DNA of 64,000 nucleotides from an uncultured SAR116 cluster alpha proteobacterium (GTDB lineage: Bacteria > Pseudomonadota > Alphaproteobacteria > Puniceispirillales > Marisalimonadaceae), in NCBI GenBank assembly GCA_902537945.1, contig CACBDG010000004.1, positions 1-64,000 of the forward strand, read 5' to 3'. The notes under the pieces are model-generated. The model was given only the letters and a program-made list of their open reading frames with translations. It was not told the origin of the DNA and searched no databases. The first letter of the stretch is position 1, and each line of letters begins with the position of its first letter. The translations under genes and the position numbers were made by a program. Of the stretch, positions 24,866 through 34,349 are shown piece by piece.

Positions 24866-26281
24866 CTACAAAATTTTTCCAGGATTCATAATACCTTTGG
24901 GGTCTAATTCTTCCTTAATTAATTTCATAAAATTTACCGCAGAACCTAACTCCTCAATTAAATACTGTTTTTTACCTTGCCCTACTCCATGTTCACCTGT
25001 ACATGTGCCATCCATACTAATTGCTCTATGAGCTAATCTTTCTAAGAAACCGTTCGCAACATCAATTTCATTCTGGTCTTTGGGATCAATCATAAGTTGA
25101 ACATGAAAATTGCCGTCTCCAACATGACCAACAATAGGACCAAATAATTTATTTTGCTCCATATCTTCAATGGTTTCTGTAATGCATTCCGAGAGTCTTG
25201 AAATAGGTACACACACGTCTGTTGCAATGTAATCAGCCTCTGGTCTACATGCTTTTACAGCATAATAAACATCATGCCTAGCTTTCCATAATTTATTTCT
25301 TTCTTTAATATTAGCGTTCCACTCAAAATTATTCCCTCCAAAATCTTTAGAAATCTCGTTAAATAATTCTGACTGCTCTTTAACAGAAGATTTGCTTCCA
25401 TGAAACTCTAAAAGCAACAAAGGTGATTCTGGTAAACTCAATTTAGAATAATTATTAACTGCTTTAACTTGTGCAATGTCTAATAGTTCAATTCTAGCTA
25501 CTGGTATACCAGCTTGTATCGTCATGATAACTGCATCAGTTGCATCTTTAACAGAAGGGAACGTGCACCTGCCAGCTCCAATTTCCTCAGGTATGCCATA
25601 AAGTTTAAGAGTAATTTCAGTAATTACACCCAAAGTTCCTTCAGAACCAACAATTAATCTTGTTAAATCATATCCAGCTGAACTTTTTCTTGCTCTACTG
25701 GCAGTTTTTATTATCTCACCATTTGGCATAACAACTTCAAGAGATAAAACATTGTCTTTCATTGTACCATAACGAACTGCATTTGTTCCAGAGGCTCTAG
25801 TAGACGTCATTCCACCAATTGAAGCATTCGCGCCAGGATCAATAGGAAAAAATAAACCTGTATCTCTTAGATATGTATTAAGTTGTTCTCTTGTTACACC
25901 AGGTTGTACTACAACAGTAGAATCTTCAGGGTGAACTTCTATAATATTATTGAGATTGTTCATATCTATTGAAATCCCACCAAAATTGGCATTTAGGTGC
26001 CCCTCCAGAGAAGAACCTGCACCAAAGGGGATAATTGGGCAACCATGTTCGTGACAAATTTTTACAGTTTTTTGAACATCTTCTTTACTATATGCAAAAA
26101 CAACACCATCAGGCAATTCGGGTGTATGAACTGTAGTTGTGCTAGTATGTTGTTCACGAACTGATTTAGATATTGAAAATTGTTGACCAAATTCTTTTTT
26201 CAATGCCTCTATAGCTTTTTCAACATTATAATCAAATTTATTATAAAATGAGTTGTTCTTTATATCTAAGATTGTCACCAA
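24866..26281 (-). CDS. FAD-linked D-2-hydroxyacid dehydrogenase, GlcD/DLD type (paralogue 2)
   Basis: The 471-residue paralogue of the next gene has the same two domains: 'IIPFGAGSSLEGH', 'GANASIGGMTSTRASGTNAVRYGTMKDNV' and 'GHVGDGNFHVQLMID', ending 'GIMNPGKIL'. 'GHVGDGNFH' and 'VYYAVKACRPEADYIATDVCVP' match the more common DLD form better than the other copy, so this may be the ancestral function (D-lactate-type oxidation). Start is TTG 26281 or GTG 26278, with GAGG upstream. The 33-base gap to the second copy implies co-transcription. Two close copies side by side mark a tandem duplication. Confidence 0.92.
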   Translation of the reverse strand: MVTILDIKNNSFYNKFDYNVEKAIEALKKEFGQQFSISKSVREQHTSTTTVHTPELPDGVVFAYSKEDVQKTVKICHEHGCPIIPFGAGSSLEGHLNANFGGISIDMNNLNNIIEVHPEDSTVVVQPGVTREQLNTYLRDTGLFFPIDPGANASIGGMTSTRASGTNAVRYGTMKDNVLSLEVVMPNGEIIKTASRARKSSAGYDLTRLIVGSEGTLGVITEITLKLYGIPEEIGAGRCTFPSVKDATDAVIMTIQAGIPVARIELLDIAQVKAVNNYSKLSLPESPLLLLEFHGSKSSVKEQSELFNEISKDFGGNNFEWNANIKERNKLWKARHDVYYAVKACRPEADYIATDVCVPISRLSECITETIEDMEQNKLFGPIVGHVGDGNFHVQLMIDPKDQNEIDVANGFLERLAHRAISMDGTCTGEHGVGQGKKQYLIEELGSAVNFMKLIKEELDPKGIMNPGKIL

Positions 26282-26403
26282 TAAACCTCATATTTTCTTA
26301 AGTTACTCTACAATATATATATTTTAAAATAAAGATTGAGTAAATTATTACATTTTAATAATTATAGTAACCATAAAATTTATATCTTAAGGATTCTTAT
26401 GAA

Positions 26404-27339
26404 ATGCAGAAAAAAGCTATTTTTTTAGGGGAATGCATGATTGAGCTAAACGGTGATATATCCTCTTTAGGAAATTCAAATTCACTGATGGAGGTTAATT
26501 TTGGAGGTGATACTTATAATTCTGCAGTTTATTTTTCACGATTAACAAATAAGGAAACCAATACTTTTTACTGCACAGCTCTTTCAAAAGATAGTTTTTC
26601 TAAGAAAATGATGGAGAGATTCAAAATTGAAAAACTTAATTGTGATCTTATTAGGACAGATGGAAAAAATCCGCCAGGATTATATTCTATTGAAATCAAT
26701 GAAAAAGGAGAACGAAGCTTTTCCTATTGGAGAGATCAATCACCATCTAAAAATATTTTTTTAGGATTAAAAGGAAAGCATCTCTTAGATAATATAAGCA
26801 ACTCAAATATTTTTTATTACTCCGGTATTTCTGCTGGCATACTTGATGAAAATCAAAAACAAAAACTAATTAAGGTTGGAGCTACAGCTGATGTTTGTGC
26901 TTTTGATTTTAATTTTAGACATCAACTACATTATGACAAAAATAGATCGCAATCACTATTTATAGAAATTAATAATTATGTAAATATTAATTTTGTCTCT
27001 TATGATGATGTTAAAGATCTATTTAAGATTAAAAAACCAAATGAAATCTTTAATATATTTAGTAATAATAAAAACCTGATTTTATTGAGATATAAAAATT
27101 CAATCATATTTAAAAACCTTGATCAAGATATAAAAACCATTACTGTTCCGCATGGTGAGGTTGTAGATACAACTGCTGCAGGAGACGCTTTCAACGGCTC
27201 ATTCTTGGCATTGATGAACAATGGTAAAAATACTAGTATTGAAGAAATTATATTAAAATCTCATGCTGTCACCAGAGAAGTCATTAAATATAAAGGGGCG
27301 ATTATCAAAAAAAATCAGATGCCTAAATTAAGTATATAA
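26404..27339 (+). CDS. kdgK: 2-keto-3-deoxygluconate kinase (PfkB family)
   Basis: The 311-residue sugar kinase has 'FLGECMIELNG' at the N-terminus, 'NFGGDTYNSAVYFSRL', 'GLYSIEINEKGERSFSYWRDQSP' (a KdgK hallmark) and the PfkB anion-hole motif 'DTTAAGDAFNGSFLALM' with the catalytic Asp. It phosphorylates 2-keto-3-deoxygluconate to KDPG, which the KDPG aldolase gene in this window can split. It is followed 13 bases later by a 2-hydroxyacid dehydrogenase. 'AAGGATTCTT' is the likely ribosome site. No sign of truncation. Confidence 0.92.
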   Translation: MQKKAIFLGECMIELNGDISSLGNSNSLMEVNFGGDTYNSAVYFSRLTNKETNTFYCTALSKDSFSKKMMERFKIEKLNCDLIRTDGKNPPGLYSIEINEKGERSFSYWRDQSPSKNIFLGLKGKHLLDNISNSNIFYYSGISAGILDENQKQKLIKVGATADVCAFDFNFRHQLHYDKNRSQSLFIEINNYVNINFVSYDDVKDLFKIKKPNEIFNIFSNNKNLILLRYKNSIIFKNLDQDIKTITVPHGEVVDTTAAGDAFNGSFLALMNNGKNTSIEEIILKSHAVTREVIKYKGAIIKKNQMPKLSI

Positions 27340-27352
27340 AGGGATATTTTGA

Positions 27353-28288
27353 ATGAAAAAAAACTTACTAATAATGACCGAAATGCCAGAATATTTTGTT
27401 TCACTTGCTGATCAAAACTTTAACACACATAAGTTATGGAAACAAAAAGATGAAGATAATTATTTATTTGAAGTTAGAGAAGATATTGACGCAATAGCAG
27501 TCATGGGAGGTTATAAAATTACCCCTGATTTAATGAAAAGTATGACTAATCTAAAAATTATAGCGTGTTATGGTGTAGGGTATGATGCTATTGATGTTAA
27601 TTTTGCTAAAAGTTTAGCAATAAAAGTCACCAATACACCAGAAGTTCTTAATGATGAAGTAGCTGATACAGCTATCGCATTAATGCTATGTGTTTACAAA
27701 AAAATCGTTGAAGCTGACAGTTTTGCAAGAAACAACAAATGGATTGAGGGTGATTTTCCACTAACTAAAAAGTTTACAGGAACCAAGCTAGGAATAGTTG
27801 GAATGGGAAGAATTGGTAAAGCTATAGCTAAAAGGGCAGAAGCGTTTAATTGTGAAATTTCGTATCATTCAAGAAATAAAAAAGATGTTAAGTATACATT
27901 CTACAGCGATTTGAACGAATTAGCAAAAGAAGTTGATACACTTTGCATAATTACACCTGGTGGAAAAGAAACAGAAAAGTTAATTAATAAAGATGTTCTA
28001 AATAATCTTGGAGAAAATGGCGTACTTATCAATGTAGCTAGGGGTTCGGTTATCGATCAAGATGAATTAATACATTGTCTAGAAAATAATTTGATATTGG
28101 CTGCCGGATTAGACGTTTATACAAACGAACCAAATATCCCTGAAAAATTAATGAAACTGAAAAATACAGTTTTGTTACCTCATATTGCGTCTGGCACAGT
28201 TGAGACAAGAAATGCAATGGGTCAGCTTGTATTTGATAACATTATAAATTACTTCGAAGGAAAATCTCTAATTTCAGAAGTAAATTAG
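27353..28288 (+). CDS. D-isomer-specific 2-hydroxyacid dehydrogenase (GhrB/hydroxypyruvate reductase-like)
   Basis: The 311-residue NAD(P)-dependent enzyme has 'IIACYGVGYDAIDVNFAKSLAIKVTNTPEVLNDEVADTAIALMLC', the dinucleotide loop 'TGTKLGIVGMGRIGKAIAKRAEAF', and the catalytic trio Arg in 'INVARGSVID', Glu in 'TNEPNIPE' and His in 'LLPHIASGT'. The family reduces glyoxylate, hydroxypyruvate or 2-ketogluconate. It lies 13 bases after kdgK, so reduction of a keto-aldonate is reasonable. It converges on the LtnD-like gene with an 8-base gap. Confidence 0.9.
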   Translation: MKKNLLIMTEMPEYFVSLADQNFNTHKLWKQKDEDNYLFEVREDIDAIAVMGGYKITPDLMKSMTNLKIIACYGVGYDAIDVNFAKSLAIKVTNTPEVLNDEVADTAIALMLCVYKKIVEADSFARNNKWIEGDFPLTKKFTGTKLGIVGMGRIGKAIAKRAEAFNCEISYHSRNKKDVKYTFYSDLNELAKEVDTLCIITPGGKETEKLINKDVLNNLGENGVLINVARGSVIDQDELIHCLENNLILAAGLDVYTNEPNIPEKLMKLKNTVLLPHIASGTVETRNAMGQLVFDNIINYFEGKSLISEVN

Positions 28289-28296
28289 GGAGGTGT

Positions 28297-29190
28297 TTAA
28301 TACTTAGTTAATTCGATTCCTGCATTACGAGCATAAATTTTAGCTACAGCAGCATCATCTTCGTGCCCCAAACCAATACCAGCAGCTGCAAGAAATTGTT
28401 GCATTGCTGTTGCAGTTAAAGGTGCAGAAAAATTTGATTTTTTTGCTATATCCAGAACAATCCCTAAATCTTTTGGCCATATATTTATCGATGATTTTGG
28501 TGAATAATCATCATTTATAATATGTGGAGCTCTATTCTCAAGCATCCAGGATGTTCCGGCACATTCAGAGATAACCTCTAAAAATTTCTTAGGGTCTATG
28601 CCTTGAGTTATTCCAAATGTTATTGCTTCTGCCATTGCTGAAATATGAATACCTGCGAGCATTTGATTAACTGCCTTCATTGCAGACCCAGCTCCAACAG
28701 ATTGGCCAAATTTAAAAACCTTTTCAGAGGTTGAATCCAAGAGTGGCTTGGCTTTTTGCAGAGCTTTTTGACTTCCAGAAATCATATAAGACAATTTGCC
28801 TTCTAATGATTTTTTTGATCCACCAGAGATAGGTGCATCTAGATATAAAAGTCCTTCTTTGGCACACTTGTTATCCATTTCTTTTGCAAAATCTGGAGAA
28901 ACAGTAGTGCATACCATTATCAATGTGTTATTTTTTAATTTATTGGAAATTCCCTCCTTACCAAAAATAATCTCTCGAGTTTGCTTTTCATTTAAGACAA
29001 CTATTACTACTGCTTCTAATTGGTCGTATGGAACCTTACCTTCAAAACCTCCATCTTGAAAAAATTTTTTTTGTTGGTCTGGGTTTTTATCTTGACCATA
29101 AACTTTATACCCTGCGCGCAAGAGCGATTTTGCTATCCCATAACCCATTGAGCCTAGACCAATTACTAGAATATTTTTATTTTGTGTCAT
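28297..29190 (-). CDS. ltnD: L-threonate dehydrogenase-like (beta-hydroxyacid dehydrogenase family)
   Basis: The 297-residue NAD-dependent enzyme has 'ILVIGLGSMGYGIAKSLLRAGYKVYGQDKN', 'LLYLDAPISGGSKKSLEGKLSYMISG', catalytic Lys in 'GAGSAMKAVNQMLAGIHISAMAEA', then 'ECAGTSWMLENRAPHIINDDYSPKSSINIWPKDLGIVLD'. The last segment is characteristic of LtnD, which oxidises L-threonate to 2-dehydro-L-erythronate. Its presence alongside OtnI, OtnC and DenD homologues supports tetronate use. It follows the IlvD/Edd-type dehydratase by 4 bases in a leftward operon, far from otnIC. Confidence 0.86.
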   Translation of the reverse strand: MTQNKNILVIGLGSMGYGIAKSLLRAGYKVYGQDKNPDQQKKFFQDGGFEGKVPYDQLEAVVIVVLNEKQTREIIFGKEGISNKLKNNTLIMVCTTVSPDFAKEMDNKCAKEGLLYLDAPISGGSKKSLEGKLSYMISGSQKALQKAKPLLDSTSEKVFKFGQSVGAGSAMKAVNQMLAGIHISAMAEAITFGITQGIDPKKFLEVISECAGTSWMLENRAPHIINDDYSPKSSINIWPKDLGIVLDIAKKSNFSAPLTATAMQQFLAAAGIGLGHEDDAAVAKIYARNAGIELTKY

Positions 29191-29194
29191 TATT

Positions 29195-30976
29195 TTAATG
29201 ATTATCCCTTGGTAATTTTTTTCTTACCTTCTGAAATTTGACAGCATTCTCTAGTACAGCTCCGTCAGAAAGTTCACCTACTAAATTTCTTTGAATTTCT
29301 TGCCAAGGAGTTTGACTTTCAGGATAAGGCGGAACACCATCTTTTTTCCTAAGCTTAATCTCTTCATCACTTACAAGCATGTTAGCTGTATAATTATTCA
29401 AATCAATTACGACAGTGTCACCTGTCCTCAACCAAGCTAATCCGCCTCCAGTCGCACTCTCAGGTGAAGCATTAAGTATTGATGGACTTCCTGAGGTTCC
29501 TGATTGTCTTCCATCACCTATGCATGGTAATTCTGTTATTCCTTGCTTAATTAATTCATCTGATGGTTGCATATTAACGACTTCAGCTGATCCAGGCCAG
29601 CCAACAGGTCCTGCTCCTCTAATAACTAATATAGAATTTTCATCCATATTTAAACTTTTGTCATTAAGCCTGTCATGATAATCTTCAGATCCTTCAAAGA
29701 CAATAACTCTACCTTCTAGAACACCTTCTTTTCCTGGGCGTGATAAAAATTTATCTTTGAATTCTTTTGAAATAACTGAGGTTTTCATTATTGCAGAGTC
29801 AAATAGATTACCTTTAAGTACTATAAAGCCTGCTTTTTGTTTCATAGGTTTTTTAAAAGGGGTAATGACTTTTTCGTCCTTAATCTTGATTCCTTTCAAA
29901 TTTTCAGACATTTTTTTTCCTGTGACCGTCATTACATCCCCATGAAGCTTTGAATTTTCAAGGAGCTCTGACATTATAGCAGCTGTCCCGCCTGCTCTGT
30001 GATAGCTTTCACATAGGTACTCGCCTGCCGGTTGTATATTAGCCATCAAAGGAATGTCATAACCAACATTTTGCCATGCAGCAGTTTCTAATTCTACACC
30101 AACATGCCTTGCTATTGCAGTAATATGCCATTGAGCGTTAGTTGATCCACCAATAGCAGAATTTACAATTATTGCATTCTCAAAAGACTCTCTAGTCATA
30201 ATCATAGAAGGAGTTAAATCATCCTTAACCATATCTACAATTCTTAAACCTGTCTTATATGCCATTTGCCCTCTTTCTCTGTAAGGTGCTGGAATATTAG
30301 CATTTCCAGTTAAGCTCATTCCAAGAGCTTCAGCTAATGAATTCATTGTTGATGCAGTTCCCATAGTGTTACAATGACCGTCAGAAGGAGCTGAGCTAGT
30401 AACAATATCAATGAATTGTTCATAATCTATTCTGCCAGCTGCTAACTCAACTCTACTGTCCCAAACAGCTGTTCCCGAACCAGCAAGCTTTCCATTATGC
30501 CATCCATCCAACATTGGACCTCCGTTTAGTACAATAGCTGGCAGATCTACAGTAGCAGCTGCCATTAAACAAGCTGGGGTTGTTTTGTCACAACCAGTCA
30601 TTAGGACAACACCATCAATAGGATAACCATGAAGAATTTCAACTAATCCTAAATATGCTAAATTTCTGTCAACAGCAGCGGTAGGTCTCTTTAATGTTTC
30701 TTGAATGGGATGAACAGGAAACTCAAAAGCAATACCACCTGCTGTTCTAATTCCTTCTCTTACTCTTTCTGCCAGTTTAAGATGAACCCTATTACATGGG
30801 GATATATCCGATCCAGTTTGTGCTATTCCAATAATTGGTTTTCCAGATCTTAATTCGTCTGGTGTCAGCCCAAAATTCATAGATCTCTCTAAATACAATG
30901 CCGTCATGCCAGGGTTAGTTGGATTATCAAACCACTGTTGACTTCTGTATTTTGGATTAAAATTTTTATCTGACAT
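29195..30976 (-). CDS. IlvD/Edd family sugar-acid dehydratase
   Basis: The 593-residue Fe-S dehydratase has the Cys ligands '[18 protein letters not shown]', '[16 protein letters not shown]' and '[23 protein letters not shown]', and C-terminal '[32 protein letters not shown]'. '[23 protein letters not shown]' is typical of the aldonate branch (D-xylonate, L-arabonate, D-fuconate dehydratases), not of IlvD itself. I start at ATG 30976 because GGGAG lies before it and the track start at 31009 adds an unrelated 11 residues. It is first in an operon with the LtnD-like gene. The product would be a 2-keto-3-deoxy acid. Confidence 0.88.
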   Translation of the reverse strand: MSDKNFNPKYRSQQWFDNPTNPGMTALYLERSMNFGLTPDELRSGKPIIGIAQTGSDISPCNRVHLKLAERVREGIRTAGGIAFEFPVHPIQETLKRPTAAVDRNLAYLGLVEILHGYPIDGVVLMTGCDKTTPACLMAAATVDLPAIVLNGGPMLDGWHNGKLAGSGTAVWDSRVELAAGRIDYEQFIDIVTSSAPSDGHCNTMGTASTMNSLAEALGMSLTGNANIPAPYRERGQMAYKTGLRIVDMVKDDLTPSMIMTRESFENAIIVNSAIGGSTNAQWHITAIARHVGVELETAAWQNVGYDIPLMANIQPAGEYLCESYHRAGGTAAIMSELLENSKLHGDVMTVTGKKMSENLKGIKIKDEKVITPFKKPMKQKAGFIVLKGNLFDSAIMKTSVISKEFKDKFLSRPGKEGVLEGRVIVFEGSEDYHDRLNDKSLNMDENSILVIRGAGPVGWPGSAEVVNMQPSDELIKQGITELPCIGDGRQSGTSGSPSILNASPESATGGGLAWLRTGDTVVIDLNNYTANMLVSDEEIKLRKKDGVPPYPESQTPWQEIQRNLVGELSDGAVLENAVKFQKVRKKLPRDNH

Positions 30977-31151
30977 GATTTTCTCCCAAGTAAAATTTAA
31001 AAATAACAAATAGAGTTTATAAATTATTTTAAAAATAGTATGAATAGAACTTAATATATTTTAAGATCAATTTAACAATCATACTTGATTTAAAAAAAAT
31101 CAAAAGATAATTTCAGTTTTTTTGCTTTTTATTAGTTGGGAGATAATAAAA

Positions 31152-32675
31152 ATGAATAATGTTGAAAACTTAACAGTTAAACTTAATGAAAATGACAATG
31201 TTGCTACAGCATTAAGAGAAATAAATGCTGGTGAAATAACTCAAGATCTTGCGAGTAAAAACATTATTCCTAAAGGTCATAAAATAGCCTTAAGAAAAAT
31301 AGTAAAAGGTGAGAAAATAATTAAGTATGACCAATTGATAGGTATTGCTAGCAAAGATATTTTACCAGGTGAACATGTACATGTTGAAAATACAAATTTT
31401 CAATCAACAGATCATGATTATGAGTTTTCAACATCTGTTAAATTACCCAACATGATTGAACCTGAAAAAAGAGCTACTTTCAAAGGATATAAAAGACAAA
31501 ACGGAAAGGTTGGAACAAGAAATTATATTGGCATACTTACTTCTGTAAATTGTTCTGCAACAGCTGCAAAAAATATTGCAGAAGCGTTTAATGAAGAAAA
31601 ATTATCTAAGTTCCCAAATGTTGACGGAGTAGTTTCATTTACTCATGGCACAGGGTGTGGAATGGCAGATTCAGGAGACGGTTTTGACGCTCTTCAAAGA
31701 GTCCTTTTAGGGTATATTCAACATCCAAATTTAGCTGGTATATTACTAATTGGATTAGGATGTGAGGCAAATCAAATCAAGTTTTTAATGGATGCTTTCA
31801 ACTTAAACGAAAATCCATTTTTTAAAACTATGACCTTACAAGACATGGGAGGTCTTAGAAAAACAATTAAAGCTGGGATAAAATGCATTGATGATATGCT
31901 ACCTGAAGTTAATTCCATTGAGCGATCTGATCAATCTGTAGAACATTTAAGTGTTGCTCTTCAATGTGGTGGATCCGATGCATGGTCTGGTATAACCTCA
32001 AACCCTTCACTTGGTCATGCTGCAGATTTAATTGTAAAAAATGGTGGCACTGCAATTTTGGCAGAAACACCAGAAATTTATGGTGCAGAACACATGCTAA
32101 CAAGAAGAGCCATTTCTCCTGAAGTAGGCAAAAAACTTGTTGATAGAATTCTATGGTGGGAAGATTATGTAACAAGAAATAAGGGAAGTTTAAATAATAA
32201 CCCTTCCCCAGGTAACAAAGCAGGTGGATTAACTACAATATTAGAAAAATCTCTAGGTGCTGCTGCTAAAGGTGGAACCACACCTTTAAATGATGTTCTC
32301 CTATATGCGCAGCAAGCAGAGAAAAAAGGTTTTTTATTTATGGATAGCCCTGGATATGATCCAGCATCAGTAACGGGTCAAATTGCTTGTGGTTGTAATG
32401 TCGTAACTTTTACTACCGGAAGAGGTTCATGTTTTGGATGTAAACCCTCACCTTCAATTAAAATAGCGACCAATACTGAAATGTATAATAATATGGTTGA
32501 GGATATGGATGTAAATGCTGGAAAAGTGATTACAGACAATAAAAGCATTGAAGATGTTGGACAAGAAATATTTGATTTGATTGTACGTGTGGCATCTGGT
32601 GAAAAATCTAAATCTGAAATTCAAGGTCTTGGTGACTTGGAGTTTGTTCCTTGGCAAATTGGAGCAACTATGTAA
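31152..32675 (+). CDS. UxaA family altronate/fuconate-type dehydratase
   Basis: The 507-residue protein joins an N-terminal SAF domain (about residues 5-85) to the UxaA catalytic domain: 'GYKRQNGKVGTRNYIGILTSVNCSATAAKNIAEAF', 'VVSFTHGTGCGMADSGDGFDALQRVLLGYIQHPN', 'ALQCGGSDAWSGITSNPSLGHAADLIVKNGGTAILAETPEIYGAEHML' and 'GRGSCFGCKPSPSIKIATNTEMYNNM'. Cys residues may bind iron. UxaA dehydrates D-altronate, but in the Campylobacter jejuni fucose locus a UxaA pair serves as the sugar-acid dehydratase. Here SDR and FAH-hydrolase genes follow, which fits a fuconate or rhamnonate-type acid better than altronate. Start moved to ATG 31152, where GGGAG precedes. Confidence 0.88.
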   Translation: MNNVENLTVKLNENDNVATALREINAGEITQDLASKNIIPKGHKIALRKIVKGEKIIKYDQLIGIASKDILPGEHVHVENTNFQSTDHDYEFSTSVKLPNMIEPEKRATFKGYKRQNGKVGTRNYIGILTSVNCSATAAKNIAEAFNEEKLSKFPNVDGVVSFTHGTGCGMADSGDGFDALQRVLLGYIQHPNLAGILLIGLGCEANQIKFLMDAFNLNENPFFKTMTLQDMGGLRKTIKAGIKCIDDMLPEVNSIERSDQSVEHLSVALQCGGSDAWSGITSNPSLGHAADLIVKNGGTAILAETPEIYGAEHMLTRRAISPEVGKKLVDRILWWEDYVTRNKGSLNNNPSPGNKAGGLTTILEKSLGAAAKGGTTPLNDVLLYAQQAEKKGFLFMDSPGYDPASVTGQIACGCNVVTFTTGRGSCFGCKPSPSIKIATNTEMYNNMVEDMDVNAGKVITDNKSIEDVGQEIFDLIVRVASGEKSKSEIQGLGDLEFVPWQIGATM

Positions 32676-32684
32676 GGAGTTATT

Positions 32685-33419
32685 ATGATTAATCTAAAAG
32701 ATAAGACCGCACTTTTAACTGCTTCTGGCCAGGGCATTGGTAAAGCAACTGCTGAAGCTTTCGCAGAAGCAGGAGCATATGTAATTGCCACAGACATTAA
32801 TCACGAAAGTTTGTCTTTGTTAAAGGATGTAGTTAACGAAACTTATATTCTTGATGTAACAGATTATAATGAAATAAAAAAATTAGTTAGCTCGATAAAA
32901 GCTCCAGATATTCTTTTTAACTGTGCAGGTATAGTTCATAATGGAACAATTTTAGAATCTACAGATGATGATTGGGATTCAGCGTTCAACCTAAATAGTA
33001 AATCTATGTATCATATGATAAAGGAGATACTTCCTGTTATGATTAATAAAGGTGGTGGATCAATAATTAATATTGCATCAGTATCATCTTCAACAAAAGG
33101 AATACCAAATAGATTTATATATTCAGCGTCTAAAGCTGCAGTATTGGGAATAACTAAATCGATAGCAGCTGATTATATCAACCATGGGATTAGATGTAAT
33201 GCCATTTGTCCAGGAACAATTCAAAGTCCATCATTAGAGCAAAGACTTTTAGATATGGGAGATTATGAATTAGCCAAGAAACAATTTGTTGCAAGGCAAC
33301 CAATGGGAAGATTTGGTGAGGCAGAAGAAGTCGCTAATCTTGCAGTTTATCTGGCTAGTGATGCATCAGCTTTTACTACAGGTCAATTCCATATAATTGA
33401 TGGTGGAATATGTATGTAA
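32685..33419 (+). CDS. Short-chain dehydrogenase, 2-keto-3-deoxy-L-fuconate dehydrogenase-like
   Basis: The 244-residue SDR has 'TALLTASGQGIGKATAEAFAEAGAYVIATDIN', 'DILFNCAGIVHNGTILESTDDDWD', catalytic 'NIASVSSSTKGIPNRFIYSASKAAVLG', and 'CPGTIQSPSLEQRL', ending 'IIDGGICM'. The sequence resembles the BDH2/DHRS6 and 2-keto-3-deoxy-L-fuconate dehydrogenase group, which share a start 'L.DK..L.TA..QGIG'. It lies between a UxaA-type dehydratase (9-base gap) and a FAH hydrolase (50-base gap). In that order a 2-keto-3-deoxy acid would be oxidised to a 2,4-diketo acid. 3-hydroxybutyrate dehydrogenase is the main alternative. Confidence 0.88.
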   Translation: MINLKDKTALLTASGQGIGKATAEAFAEAGAYVIATDINHESLSLLKDVVNETYILDVTDYNEIKKLVSSIKAPDILFNCAGIVHNGTILESTDDDWDSAFNLNSKSMYHMIKEILPVMINKGGGSIINIASVSSSTKGIPNRFIYSASKAAVLGITKSIAADYINHGIRCNAICPGTIQSPSLEQRLLDMGDYELAKKQFVARQPMGRFGEAEEVANLAVYLASDASAFTTGQFHIIDGGICM

Positions 33420-33469
33420 TAAATCAATAATAAAATTTTTAATTATTTTAATTAAAGAAAGGAAGTAAA

Positions 33470-34312
33470 ATGAAATTATTACGCTACGGAGAAATTGGAA
33501 AAGAAAAGCCTGGTATTCTTAGCCAGGATGGTAAAATAAGAGATTTATCTAATCATATTACGGATATCAATGGTGACAATATTAGTGAAGAGGGCTTGAA
33601 TAAAATTTCTATGATTGATGTTTCATCTTTACCAATTATTCCTGAAAATACAAGATTGGGAGCATGTGTTGGTAATATTGGAAAATTTCTTTGTATTGGA
33701 TTAAATTATTCAGATCACGCTGCAGAAACTGGAATGCCTGTACCAAGTGAACCAATATTATTTTCAAAGGCAACATCTGCTGTAGTAGGTCCAAATGATA
33801 ATGTTGAAATACCAAGAAATTCTAATGAAACTGACTGGGAAGTTGAACTTGGCATCATAATTGGAAAAAAAGCTAAATATATTAATGAAGAAGATGCAGA
33901 GGAACATATCGCTGGATATTGCGTAGTTAATGATGTTTCAGAAAGAGAATTTCAACTAAAAAAAGAAGGACAGTGGACTAAAGGGAAATCTTGTGACACT
34001 TTTGGGCCAACTGGACCATATTTAGTTACTAAAGATGAAGTGTCTGACGTTCAGAACCTAAAAATGTATCTAGATGTTAATGGTAAAAGAATGCAAGATG
34101 GTTCTACAAAAACCATGATATTCTCTGCAAAATACATTGTATATTATTTATCACAATTTATGAGTTTAAATCCTGGCGATATTATTGCTACGGGTACTCC
34201 ACCTGGAGTTGGTGGTGGAATGAAACCACCTGTTTTTTTAAAGGCGGGCGATAAAATGAAGTTGGGTATAGAAGGTTTGGGTGAACAAAATCAAACATGT
34301 TTCCAAGGTTAA
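33470..34312 (+). CDS. Fumarylacetoacetate hydrolase family protein, 2,4-diketo-3-deoxy-L-fuconate hydrolase-like
   Basis: The 280-residue FAH protein has 'FLCIGLNYSDHAAETGMPVPSEPILFSKATSAVVGPND', metal ligands in 'TDWEVELGIIIGKKAKYI', 'VVNDVSEREFQLKKEGQWTKGKSCDTFGPTGPYLVTKDEV', and 'GDIIATGTPPGVGGGMKPPVFLKAGDKMKLGIEGLGEQ'. This subgroup includes hydrolases that cleave 2,4-diketo-3-deoxy-L-fuconate or -rhamnonate into pyruvate and L-lactate, and proteins annotated as ureidoglycolate lyase. The UxaA-SDR-FAH order favours the diketo-acid role. A GAAAGGAAG ribosome site precedes the ATG. Confidence 0.9.
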   Translation: MKLLRYGEIGKEKPGILSQDGKIRDLSNHITDINGDNISEEGLNKISMIDVSSLPIIPENTRLGACVGNIGKFLCIGLNYSDHAAETGMPVPSEPILFSKATSAVVGPNDNVEIPRNSNETDWEVELGIIIGKKAKYINEEDAEEHIAGYCVVNDVSEREFQLKKEGQWTKGKSCDTFGPTGPYLVTKDEVSDVQNLKMYLDVNGKRMQDGSTKTMIFSAKYIVYYLSQFMSLNPGDIIATGTPPGVGGGMKPPVFLKAGDKMKLGIEGLGEQNQTCFQG

Positions 34313-34319
34313 TTGGATT

Positions 34320-34349
34320 TTAAGTTAGAACTTTTCGTATAAAACTTAA
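34320..34349. terminator. Possible bidirectional terminator hairpin
   Basis: TTAAGTT (34320-34326) pairs with AACTTAA (34343-34349) across 16 bases between two convergent genes. The stem is AT-rich and weak; TTAATTTT follows on the right strand. Position is right for a shared terminator, but in a genome this AT-rich chance is hard to exclude. Confidence 0.25.

Noticed and set aside
31085-31103. TTGATTT / AAATCAA inverted repeat upstream of the UxaA-type gene
   Set aside because: Short and AT-rich with a poly-A centre; no support beyond position.
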